Position numbers and translations under genes: made by a program. A stretch of DNA of 64,000 bases from contig JALIRH010000108.1 of the NCBI GenBank assembly GCA_023055505.1, forward strand, positions 806,001 through 870,000, given 5' to 3'. Shown piece by piece: positions 50,701 to 58,620 of this stretch. This stretch comes from Callipepla californica brunnescens. Taxonomy: Eukaryota; Chordata; Aves; Galliformes; Odontophoridae. Within the stretch, counting starts at the first letter, position 1; every line of letters begins with the position of its first letter. The notes under the pieces are model-generated. The model did no database searches, was not told where the DNA came from, and saw only the letters and a list, made by a program, of their open reading frames with translations.

Positions 50701-53346
50701 GGTCCACCCACTTCTTCCTCCTTGTGTACAGTTGAGGAGCATCCTACTCATTCCTCCTGCTTCGCCACTTGCTAAAGCATCCTAGAGCTGACCTGCTATG
50801 TGTTATCTCATGGCATTTCCTCAGGCTTGGAATGAATTTTTTTCTCTCCGCCTCTCTCAGACTGTCAGTTAGAGTCAGAGTCACCTTGTGCTCTGCCGGG
50901 CACAGCTCATGCCCGTCTGAGCCTTCCTGTCTGCCTCTGAAGTTTCCTGTGAGACCATTGTGTTCACACATCTCTTTTATTTTTCTTTTCTTTCAGGACT
51001 ATTGTCAGTTGAAAATCCAACCCTTTGACCAAGCTGTTCAAACAGTGGCTTAACTGTGCCTTCCCCCAAAGCCCTTGGACGGGCTCCCTGTGCTCTGCCT
51101 GCCTGGCACAGAGAGTGGCAATGAGCATTTCACCAGCTGGCCACTGACGTATTAGGCTTTGGGGTACCTGGTGCCTTTAGGTTGGATAGAAGGAAGTTTA
51201 CAAGGAGGGTGGATGCCCCAACTTGAGTGTCTGGAGACACTCAAGTTCAGGCTGGAAGGGCTCTGAGCACCTGATGGAGCAGCAGGTGTCCCTGTTTGTT
51301 GCAGGGAGTTGGAGTAGATGGCCTCTGAGGTTCCCTCAAACAATTCTCTGATTCTGTGACAGCAGCAGTGACCTGGAGCAGTGCAGGTGGTTTCAACCAT
51401 CAAAGGATGCACAGTGACAGTACCAAAGTGCCAGTATCGGAACACAGGAGCGGAAGAGGCTCTTCCTTCTGCAGAGAGGGCAGCTGAGGGGCTGAACACA
51501 GAGTGCTCTCCTTCCTTTTGTGGATAAAGAGTGTAGAGCCACCAAACCCCAGGGCAGAAATCACCATAACCCATTGCCATTGTTGTGATGATCCTCACCT
51601 GGAACTCAGAGAATCTTGCAGAATATTTGCTAACCTTAAGGGAAGAAAACACTGTGGTGTCACTCCAGAAGTTTGGTTTTGGAAAAACTGATATAGCAAC
51701 AAAGCAGAGGTAGCTAGCATATTGCCTGGTCCTTCTGCCAGATTTCAGACTGCTTGGCCTCAGAGTAGTGATGTTAGCAGGCCCTCAGGTAATATAAATG
51801 GGTGCTTTGCTCCCAAAGCCCAGGAAAGTTTCTGACTCATTTCCCTTTGCAGTTTGGAAACATCAGCTCTAGTTCTCCATTTCTTTGCTTGGTGTCTGGC
51901 TTGTCGAGGCCCGTGGCAGGCTGAACACTCATGGAGTGCTTTGAAAAGATGAAGCAATGAAATCCCATGTGGGGCTTTGTTAGCTTTGTATTTCTTGTCC
52001 TCTCTCCTTCTTACTTTGCTTATGGAACTGAACTGGAACAGGCTCTTCTGGAAGAATCAGCATTCTCTGTTCTTGTCACAGCTGCTGATACACACAGCAT
52101 CTCCCTCAGGTGTCCATCCAAGGTTTCCATCTACCATTGCTAATGTCTTCCTTATCTTCTGTGCATGCACTTGGAAAAGTAGCCATGCTTTAGGTTGATG
52201 GTAAATTGCAGTGACTTAGCTCCCTTTGTCCATTATGAGCTCTGTGTTTCCTTCTGAGCCCTGTCTCCAGGCAGCAGACAGCTAGTGGGTGCTTTGAGGT
52301 GATCCTGCTGGAAACCTTGCACCATGACTCATCTGAGCCTGGCTACAGCTCTCTCCACATGCAGAGCCCTGTGTCTCTTCCTTTCCATGAACCAGCTCTG
52401 TGACTCCATCTGCTTTGCACAATGTGGTGGCTGCTTTACTAACAGGGTACTGTTAGTCGTTACTCAATCACCCAAAATTCAGCTGGGAACTTCAGCAGAC
52501 TTTGAACTCTCTGTTGGCCACATTCTTGGAACAGCATGTTCTGCAGAGGGAGGGCTTCCAAGAGGTCCCTTACAGGAGGAGGCCACTACTTACCTCAACT
52601 CCTGGCTTCCCAGAAGGCTCGGATGTCACAGCAGCACAGCCTGCCATGTACAGATACTTCCATGCATGGAGAATTTCTACTGTATACTTGCCAAGAGCAC
52701 TGAGGCTGGTGCCTGACACAGAAAGGAGAACTGTGCCATATCTGATACAACTTGCAAGCCTTTCAGAGAAAAGCCAACAGCTGAACAGGCTCTTCAGCTC
52801 CTTGCTTTACCTTTGGGCTCATGTTCCCGGTGTTACCAATTTAAGGCTGTGAGCGTATTCCCCTCAGCTTACAAAGTATTTGTGTTGTCATTGTTGATGG
52901 GACCAAAGCTGTCTGAGACAGTGACTGCATTTCTTTCTTCTGTAGCTGAACTTCAGAGGTGTGACAGTGGAGAGGGAACAACGGTACGTTCATTTTGCTT
53001 CCTCCAAGCATCTCTTCATGCCCATTGCGGTTGGGACATCCCACCCCCCAGTACAGGTGAGCATCCTGGGGTCCAAAACCAGCAGCAGCAATATGTTGAA
53101 CCTGGTATGGTGCAGAGACTGGAAACTGGGTGCTGAGATGGCTGTAGGGAAAGCACCTCTCTTTATCACCAGTTCTACAAGATTTGGCATGATCTCCAGA
53201 CAGAATGTTTATAAAGTGTGTTGGACTCTTCCCTTGTTCTCTTGTGTTGGATCCTAGTGATGAGTTGTCTAGCTGCTCCAGGCACTCTGGAAATAAATCC
53301 TAATTAGTTTCTTAGTAAATTAATTAAACTTCCTTAAATACTTATT

Positions 53347-53388
<42 letters not shown>

Positions 53389-56300
53389 GAGCTTTGATTC
53401 TGTTCTGCCTAATTTACTTGGGAAATGAGCAAGACTGAATTGAATTAAAATCACTTTAGAAAGAGTGTTTTTGCATTTCAAGTAATCCGCTTTACAGCGA
53501 TTCCTTTAGCTAATTTGTATTAATTTTCTCCTAGACTGAATACACAAGGCACCACTTGGAGAGGCACTGTAGCCATCAACGTACATGTGTAGTGATAAAC
53601 CTTGGGCACAGAGACTATTAGAGCCTCCATGATAACTCCTAACACTACAAAGTCCTTCATTCTTAGGAGAGGAGCTGACTAATTAATTATTAATGCTTAT
53701 CAGAGTCCTCTGGGGAACTGTCAACTAGTTTAACTTGTGCAGGGTTGTCATGAGCATTGCACTGTCTGATTCACGTTAGATTTACGAACTCTACAACGGC
53801 GGCTCTGTGCCAGTGATGTTTGAGGTTCAGCTGGACAGCATCGAGAGGGTGCAGAAGGACAATTATCAGCATCCTGTATTTCTCTGCTTGACTCCCAGAG
53901 GAGAAATAGCCCCTGGCACAACAGGTCGTATTGAGTGGATCTTCTCACCACTGGAAGCCAGAACATACTTGGTAAGGCCTTTCTCATGACTGCCTGGAAT
54001 TCTTTCTGCTGTCCTATTTCTCACATTCATTAGATCTTGCATTGATTTTTGGTCTGTGCAATGCTACAGCTGAACTGAGCTCCATCCCTCCAAGGAGCAG
54101 AATCTGAGAGCAGATAGATAGTCTCATAAGTCTCTTCATCCCAAATAATACACTTCTTCCACAGCCAGAGGCAATACAATATATATTTTTTCAAAGATCT
54201 AACAGTGCCCTAGGGGTATAAATGATATCTGGTCAGATTTGTGGCTCACTGCTGGCCTCCAATAACTCCCACAAAAGAGACCAAAGCTGAAGTATTTCAT
54301 CACTGCAGCAAGTACTACTGAAAAGAAAACCAAAGAGCCTGGATTTCTCTTCACCTATGAATGTGATTTACACAAACCAATTGCAGTCTGTCAGCAAGAA
54401 CACTGCCTTCTTGCATATCCCTCCTGATTACAGCTTTGCACTTCATGCTCTTATCTTGTCCAAGGCAGGTTGATGTTCCCATTCACATCCTGGGGGGTGA
54501 TTCAGTTCTGATCACCTTCCAGGGAGAAGGCTATGATTTAAAAGCCACAGGAGAGAGTGCAACTTTCAGAGAAGTTCTGTCCCCTTCAGTCCTTCTGGGT
54601 TCCACCAGACTAACTGTGCCTGGGCAGGTAAGTCCGGTTATGCTGATATGGGCAATGTGATCAGAGCAGGACTGTGTGAAAGATCCCCTTCTTCCCCGAC
54701 ACCAGCAGAATGTCCTGCTCCTTGCTTCCTCAAACCCACTGCAACAGGGTTGTTTCACCCTGTTTCCTGCAGGCTGCCTCCTTATCACACCACAGGATTT
54801 GCATCGGGAATATCCCAGACTGCACCAGAGTCAGTCGGCTGGTCTTTCTCAATAACATCTCAGAGAGCAAGGCAACTGTGTTCACTTGGAGGACAGGCAA
54901 TGTAAAAGACAGTGAGGTGAGTCCTTTCTTCATTTTCCTCTACCCTTCTCTACCCTACTCTACCCAGAATAGCATGAGGAACCCCACAAATCTGCATTTT
55001 CTGCAAGGATGGGGCACATAGCATGGGCACAGGACAAAGAAACAAATCCTCTGTGGCTTGTTTTTTTTTTTTTTCTCACAGGTATTGCAGATTGCTCCAG
55101 AGCAGGGAGTTGTGCAACCCAGAGGGAGCACCCCCTGCTTCATCACACTGCAGCCTTCAGGAAATGTGTCTTTCTACAGCATAGACCTGGTGTGTGAGGT
55201 GAGAACCGGGAGCCTATGTGCTTCTATCACCCCGGCTGGCCCAGTACTCCCTGCCTACAGGCACTGTCATTTGCAGCTCCTTTCCCTGCTCCCTCAGTCA
55301 TGATGTGCTCTGCAGGTGTACACCCAGGAGTCCCTGATTCAGTATGAGAGGGACATGCAGGAGTGGGAAATGGAGAAGGAACGGCAGGCAGTGGAGTTCA
55401 CCATCACAGAGCAGGACCTCAGGGTTGAGAAGAAGCCCAGGCCACCTGCTGGGGTAAGTGAGCACTTCGCAACAGCTTGGCTCAGCTTGGAAACAGCAGC
55501 CAGGTGTCAGCAAGAAACACTCTTTAAGAAAATCCAGAGAGTCGGTGAGAGGACAGATGGCTCAGATCTCCTCAGGATCTCATAGCTGTTCTGTGGGCAG
55601 CAGGAAATGGGACTGATTTCTAGCCGAAGATCCTCTTGTATTCTCCTTAACACTTTGAGAGGGGATAGCAGAGGGAGGAACTTGGAAATGATTTTTCTAA
55701 ACACATTGCATTTGCTAACGATCGTCTGAAATTTGGAAGTGCATGAGAAACTTTAGGAAAAATAAAGACAAAGCCAGTGGATCTGGAAATCGGTGGCAGA
55801 GTTTATGAACACAGGTAAACACATGTGAAGTATTTAATGAAGAATGTGTCCAGTGTAGAATGGGGGGGCAAACTTATTGGCTTTTAGCTAGGGCAAGGTA
55901 AAAGAATCCTGGAGTCTTGTTCTGCTCCTTATCTTTCCCTACACTGTGATTTTTCTCTCCTTTTTTTTTTCCCTTTTTCTTCTTTTTACTTTTTAGAGTT
56001 CATCAGACTTTGCTGAGACAGAAGACCTCTGTGAGCCCTCAGTGGTGGTCAGGAAATACAAGGTAAGTGATGCCCTTGTCAGCTGCTGCAGAATCAAACT
56101 GGCTGTGTTAGAACAGAGGCAGATGCTGGATCTCGCAGCGTGGGAGCCCAGGCAGAGAGCACACCAGGATTTGTAGCTTCAAGGCTTTGGGTCACAGACT
56201 GTTTGGAGGAGCCAGGAGAATCAGACTGTCTGGCTGTGTTCTGTGGGCTGTAACTTTCCAGCTGAGGGGAATGGAAAGTGAACTTGGAACCCTGCATGCA

Positions 56301-58329
56301 CCCACGACTGCAGCAACTCTTTATCAATAGATTGGGAAGGTTGTGAATGAGAAGAAAAGCTGCACATGGGCAGGGCAGGCAGCGCCTGAACTGCTGTCAG
56401 GGCATCCACCGGGACAAGCTAAAGGATGGCTCGGGAGACATGAAAGCAGCTCCACTTAGCCCAGTCCTGTGGCTGGAGGAGCAGTAAGGACCTGCATTTC
56501 TTGTTCTCTGACAGACACTGCCCCCCATTAAGAACCACCCCGTGACCAAACTGCCTGCAGGGCACTCATGTAGGAGGCTGCTGTCAGGCAAAGAAGCCAG
56601 TCATGTGTGGGTCAAGCCAGAGCCCCCCCGGCCCATCCTTTTACACCTTGATGTGACAGCAAGGTCCCACTCTACTGAGGACTTCTTCAGCAACTTCTCC
56701 TCAGAGTTCCACAAATACTTCTTGCCCTGGTAAGAGAATGGGAAGAGAAACGGCCCACTGGGAGATACTGTCAGAGCGTAGTGCTCCTTTGGGAGAGTGC
56801 CTTCCCTGCAACACACCTGCAGCTCCCTGCTTCCTGCGGTGCTGCACTTCAGCCAGGAGGCTGCAGGCCTGCAGGAGCTCATTTTGGTAGCACGGCACTG
56901 ATGGAACATCTCCCCGGTTCTCAGCCCCGTCACTCACCAGATGCTGTTTGTGGATGGGAGTGTGGACAGAGACAGGATGGAGAGGGACCCCAAATGGCTC
57001 TCCCTGGCTACTGCTTCCAAAGAGGAACTGCAGATAGTGACTGATGTACTGACAGGTGTCATCAGGTGTGTGCCCCTTCATCCTTACCCACTTTGCAGCC
57101 CACCTTCCAGAGTTCTCCCTCTGGCTTGCTCTGGGTTATAATGATCCTCAAGGATCACTTGGGTACCTGACTTCTCAAGACACATTCTTCTTTTCCTCCT
57201 CCCAGGGGCCTTTTGGAAAACACCCAGTTCCATGATGCAGTGAGGAGAAGCCTGCAGGAGCCCATCCCATATTTCTCCCAGTTCCAGCATGAAAAATCAG
57301 CAAAGACCCAACGTAGAGGACAGTGTTCCACCGTCCCCTCCAGGCTCTCTGCTTACCCAGATCTTTTCACCAAGGAGGATGGAGAGGGGAAAGAAATGAG
57401 ACAAGAATCCTCTCCCAGCAATGATTTTCTGGGCTCTTGGGAGGGGCTGAGTGAGGTTTTTCACCATGAGCAGCTGAGGGAGCAGAAGACAGTGATGAAG
57501 AGGTGAGGAAGAGCTGCGCTCACAGAACAACTGTTCATTGGCCTCAGCATGTAGAAAACAGCATGCGCTCTGCTGCTGTGCCTGCTGTATGCTGGGGGAA
57601 GCTGCAACAAGCGTCCTTCCTTATTGACTGTCTAATAACTCCCCAGGCACCCAACCTTCAGGAGTCTGGTGGAGATGGTGCTGGAAAACACACTGCAGAA
57701 CATCCTGGTGGAAGCCAGCTGTGGGGAGGTAGTGCTGACAGCCCAGCCCAGGGTCATTTCTCTGCCCCCCAGCCCCTTCCGAAGGTAAAGGACCTGTCCT
57801 TAATGTGTCAAGTTGAGGCACAACCCATCTTCTAGTGAAGTCAGGTTGAGGTCTTGGTGTCAAGGCTGCCTGTGCAAAAGGTAGAATCCAACCCCAAAGC
57901 CTCTGCCTCTTGTCTTAACCTCGATCCCCTGTGCGTATGGCTTTTGGGAGCTCAGATTTCCTTCCTTGGCAGTGTTCTTAAACTGCTCAAGTAGCAGAAA
58001 GGGAACAAAGCTCTCCTGGTCTGAGATGGTGTAGGATCCATCTAGGTGGAGGGAATGGGCACAGGTGAGGAGGCAGATGTAGGGCTGAGGGTAAAGAATA
58101 AGGATTTGTCCAGTCCTGGAGCTGACTACAGGGAGGTGGGACCAAGGGAAGGTTGTTGAATGGAGATGTCATCTCTAGAGCTGCAGAAGTCTTGTCCAGA
58201 TGAAGGTGGGATATTACTTGTGATCTCACAGGGATGGATGGTTACCTAGGAGGAGGTGGCAGCAGACTGCACTCTCCTCACCCCAAAGGCAATCTGTTCT
58301 CTTTCAGAATCACCAGCCCAGCACCCTAA
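41642..58329 (+). CDS. CFAP65: CFAP65 (CCDC108), cilia and flagella associated protein 65, 32 coding exons
   Basis: CFAP65 is a large axonemal protein needed for sperm flagellum assembly and motility, built from repeated ASH/MSP-type (PapD-like) beta-sandwich segments. Thirty-two GT-AG exons (listed separately) join with compatible phases to 1,776 codons plus TAA, near the human length of about 1,925. Landmarks follow human CFAP65 closely: WGIEV and GWELGKE near the start, [133 protein letters not shown] and NILVEAS. Human has a long Glu-rich stretch near the C-terminus that is absent here. The start is the least certain part: ATG 41642 is used; ATG 41695 spliced to 41816 is an alternative. 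The Rose-comb inversion disrupts this gene in some alleles, reducing sperm motility. Confidence 0.93.
41983..42131 (+). CDS. CFAP65: CFAP65 coding exon 2
   Basis: The acceptor is CAGCAG (NAGNAG), so the exon may start at 41980 or 41983; both keep frame. It encodes the conserved [19 protein letters not shown] segment. If the 41816 acceptor is used the exon is longer and still open. Confidence 0.8.
42132..42795 (+). other. CFAP65: CFAP65 intron 2
   Basis: A 664-bp intron with ordinary composition and no recognised element. The AACAG acceptor-like site at about 42738 would bring in a stop codon and is rejected. Confidence 0.8.
42796..42898 (+). CDS. CFAP65: CFAP65 coding exon 3
   Basis: Acceptor TTCATTATCCAG, donor GTAAAG. 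It encodes [15 protein letters not shown] and LTLPIVFRP, matching human. Confidence 0.93.
43242..43408 (+). CDS. CFAP65: CFAP65 coding exon 4
   Basis: Acceptor TTTGTGCAG, donor GTGAGT. It encodes about residues 110-165 ([11 protein letters not shown], then QLPLCAV). Confidence 0.93.
43635..43834 (+). CDS. CFAP65: CFAP65 coding exon 5
   Basis: Acceptor TTGCTTCCTAG, donor GTTAGC (weak). It encodes [14 protein letters not shown] through LRAQ, about residues 165-231. Confidence 0.9.
43960..44105 (+). CDS. CFAP65: CFAP65 coding exon 6
   Basis: Acceptor CTCTTTAACAG, donor GTATGT. It contains [10 protein letters not shown]; the joined frame is open across the junction. Confidence 0.92.
44260..44482 (+). 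CDS. CFAP65: CFAP65 coding exon 7
   Basis: Acceptor CTGCTTGCAG, donor GTGAAA. It encodes about residues 281-354, ending VLKMVGSCK. Confidence 0.92.
44752..45017 (+). CDS. CFAP65: CFAP65 coding exon 8
   Basis: Acceptor CATTGTTCCAG, donor GTAAGG. It encodes [11 protein letters not shown] and VVCLIHHQ, an ASH-like beta-sandwich unit. Confidence 0.93.
45203..45403 (+). CDS. CFAP65: CFAP65 coding exon 9
   Basis: Acceptor GTTTTCTCAG, donor GTATGA. It contains [15 protein letters not shown] and [11 protein letters not shown], among the best conserved parts of the family. Confidence 0.95.
45477..45839 (+). CDS. CFAP65: CFAP65 coding exon 10
   Basis: Acceptor ATCCCGTAG, donor GTTAGT. This 121-codon exon encodes [21 protein letters not shown] and [11 protein letters not shown]. 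Confidence 0.95.
45925..46062 (+). CDS. CFAP65: CFAP65 coding exon 11
   Basis: Acceptor TGTGCTTATAG, donor GTATGT. It encodes [17 protein letters not shown] and [10 protein letters not shown]. Confidence 0.95.
46063..46748 (+). other. CFAP65: CFAP65 intron 11
   Basis: A 686-bp intron; an AATAAA at about 46500-46505 is present but follows no coding end. Nothing else recognised. Confidence 0.85.
46749..46994 (+). CDS. CFAP65: CFAP65 coding exon 12
   Basis: Acceptor GCTTCCTCCAG, donor GTAAGC. It encodes 82 residues from TFPPVASDT to CPGYTK. Confidence 0.92.
47309..47533 (+). CDS. CFAP65: CFAP65 coding exon 13
   Basis: Acceptor AATTCCACAG, donor GTAAGA. It contains [14 protein letters not shown] and RLPMAFTWK. 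Confidence 0.93.
47628..47780 (+). CDS. CFAP65: CFAP65 coding exon 14
   Basis: Acceptor GTGATTTCAG, donor GTGAGG. It contains [13 protein letters not shown], matching the human TWTFSPLEETKYLF segment. Confidence 0.92.
47991..48156 (+). CDS. CFAP65: CFAP65 coding exon 15
   Basis: Acceptor GTGTTCCAG, donor GTACTG (weak, but the only GT that keeps the next exon in frame). It contains [10 protein letters not shown] and [11 protein letters not shown]. Confidence 0.85.
48305..48481 (+). CDS. CFAP65: CFAP65 coding exon 16
   Basis: Acceptor GTGTGCTTTAG, donor GTGAGA. It contains [15 protein letters not shown] and [10 protein letters not shown] downstream CTCCTGCAG could be an alternative acceptor but would break the phase. 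Confidence 0.85.
48875..49094 (+). CDS. CFAP65: CFAP65 coding exon 17
   Basis: Acceptor CCCAAGCTCCAG, donor GTGAGG. It contains [18 protein letters not shown] and CKVPTRH, nearly identical to human. Confidence 0.95.
49248..49312 (-). mobile_element. CR1 LINE fragment (3' end), minus strand
   Basis: The sequence CACAGAATAGCTTGTGTTGG, AAGGAACCTTAAACTATCTAG and TTCCAAACCCT is the reverse complement of a diverged CR1 3' end. It lies only about 34 bp before the acceptor of CFAP65 exon 18. Confidence 0.8.
49346..49474 (+). CDS. CFAP65: CFAP65 coding exon 18
   Basis: Acceptor CGCTGATCAG (poor pyrimidine tract, just downstream of a CR1 fragment), donor GTAAGC. It contains [11 protein letters not shown] and [12 protein letters not shown]. 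Confidence 0.9.
49705..49881 (+). CDS. CFAP65: CFAP65 coding exon 19
   Basis: Acceptor GGGTCCCTAG, donor GTGATA. It contains [20 protein letters not shown], matching human. Confidence 0.93.
50391..50457 (+). CDS. CFAP65: CFAP65 coding exon 20
   Basis: Acceptor TTGCACTGCTAG, donor GTAAGG. This 67-bp exon encodes [21 protein letters not shown]. Confidence 0.93.
50997..51053 (+). CDS. CFAP65: Possible alternative terminal exon of CFAP65
   Basis: A strong acceptor (TTTTCTTTTCTTTCAG) precedes 18 in-frame codons and TAA. Spliced from exon 20 it would truncate the protein at about 1,215 residues. No canonical polyadenylation signal follows nearby. Speculative. Confidence 0.2.
   Translation, partial: DYCQLKIQPFDQAVQTVA
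51155..51360 (+). mobile_element. CR1 LINE fragment (3' end), plus strand
   Basis: Typical CR1 3' sequence: GGTGGATGCCCCA, TCAGGCTGGAAGGGCTCTGAG, AGGTGTCCCTG, GGGAGTTGGAGTAGATGGCC and the terminal ATTCTCTGATTCTGTGA octamer-type repeat. It is 5'-truncated and diverged. Confidence 0.9.
52946..53056 (+). CDS. CFAP65: CFAP65 coding exon 21
   Basis: Acceptor TTTCTTCTGTAG, donor GTGAGC. It encodes [20 protein letters not shown], continuing exon 20 exactly as in human. Confidence 0.93.
53057..53779 (+). other. CFAP65: CFAP65 intron 21 with long poly-A tract
   Basis: A 723-bp intron carrying a 34-A run and AT-rich flanks (TTAGTAAATTAATTAAACTTCC). Nothing coding was found. Confidence 0.85.
53351..53384. 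repeat. Poly-A run (34 A)
   Basis: Thirty-four uninterrupted A, about 60 bp after an AATAAA (near 53291). It may be the tail of an old retroposed insertion or a simple repeat. Confidence 0.9.
53780..53971 (+). CDS. CFAP65: CFAP65 coding exon 22
   Basis: Acceptor TTCACGTTAG, donor GTAAGG. It encodes [17 protein letters not shown] and [20 protein letters not shown], matching human. Confidence 0.95.
54469..54627 (+). CDS. CFAP65: CFAP65 coding exon 23
   Basis: Acceptor TGTCCAAGGCAG, donor GTAAGT. It encodes [21 protein letters not shown]. Confidence 0.95.
54773..54916 (+). CDS. CFAP65: CFAP65 coding exon 24
   Basis: Acceptor GTTTCCTGCAG, donor GTGAGT. It encodes [20 protein letters not shown]. 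Confidence 0.93.
55082..55198 (+). CDS. CFAP65: CFAP65 coding exon 25
   Basis: Acceptor with a long T tract then CTCACAG, donor GTGAGA. It contains [13 protein letters not shown]. Confidence 0.93.
55316..55453 (+). CDS. CFAP65: CFAP65 coding exon 26
   Basis: Acceptor TGCTCTGCAG, donor GTAAGT. It encodes a charged, probably helical segment: [20 protein letters not shown]. Confidence 0.93.
55997..56062 (+). CDS. CFAP65: CFAP65 coding exon 27
   Basis: Acceptor with a strong T tract and TTTTTAG, donor GTAAGT. It encodes 22 residues ending VRKYK. Confidence 0.9.
56515..56729 (+). CDS. CFAP65: CFAP65 coding exon 28
   Basis: Acceptor GTTCTCTGACAG, donor GTAAGA. It contains TLPPIKN and a segment matching human TARAHATDYFLANFFSEF. 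Confidence 0.92.
56925..57065 (+). CDS. CFAP65: CFAP65 coding exon 29
   Basis: Acceptor CCCGGTTCTCAG, donor GTGTGT. The alternative acceptor CTCACCAG at 56940 would create a stop. The exon ends [12 protein letters not shown]. Confidence 0.82.
57206..57502 (+). CDS. CFAP65: CFAP65 coding exon 30
   Basis: Acceptor TTCCTCCTCCCAG, donor GTGAGG. It contains [20 protein letters not shown]. The Glu-rich run found in human downstream of this point is missing. Confidence 0.92.
57647..57784 (+). CDS. CFAP65: CFAP65 coding exon 31
   Basis: Acceptor ATAACTCCCCAG, donor GTAAAG. It contains [20 protein letters not shown], matching the human C-terminal region. Confidence 0.92.
58308..58329 (+). CDS. CFAP65: CFAP65 last coding exon 32
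   Basis: Acceptor TCTCTTTCAG, then seven residues ending SPAP and TAA at 58327-58329. Shorter C-terminus than human. Confidence 0.82.
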
Positions 58330-58620
58330 CCCTCAAGAGCATCCTGTGGCACAGCGTGCTGCTTGAGCTCTGCAAGATCATCGCATCTCCACTCTTCATC
58401 CCATCCCCGTGAGGTCCAGAGCCACTTCAACCCTCCCACCCCAGGACTCGATACCAGCACACTGCCTTCCTCCAAGGCTGTGCATTTTGCCCGCGTCCTA
58501 TTTTGAATCTTCCAGCAACTCCTTGTTCTGATGGCTGTGCTGCAGCTCCTGCAGACAGTGAAGGGCTGCAGCATTTACTGCCCACCCAGCAGCCCAATAA
58601 AAGGAGCTCAGCCTCTGCAG
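58330..58620 (+). other. CFAP65: CFAP65 3' UTR
   Basis: About 290 bases from stop to just past the AATAAA. Confidence 0.8.
58596..58601 (+). terminator. CFAP65: CFAP65 polyadenylation signal AATAAA
   Basis: Canonical AATAAA 267 bases after the stop, followed by TG-rich sequence (ACTGGTGTAC). Confidence 0.85.

Larger units (their letters stand above)
50458..52945 (+). other. CFAP65: CFAP65 intron 20
   Basis: The longest CFAP65 intron (2.49 kb). It holds a possible alternative terminal exon at 50997-51053 and a CR1 fragment at 51155-51360. The remaining 1.6 kb shows no recognisable element. Confidence 0.85.

Noticed and set aside
56941..57065. CTCACCAG as acceptor of CFAP65 exon 29
   Set aside because: With the preceding TG it forms TGA; the acceptor 16 bp upstream keeps the frame.
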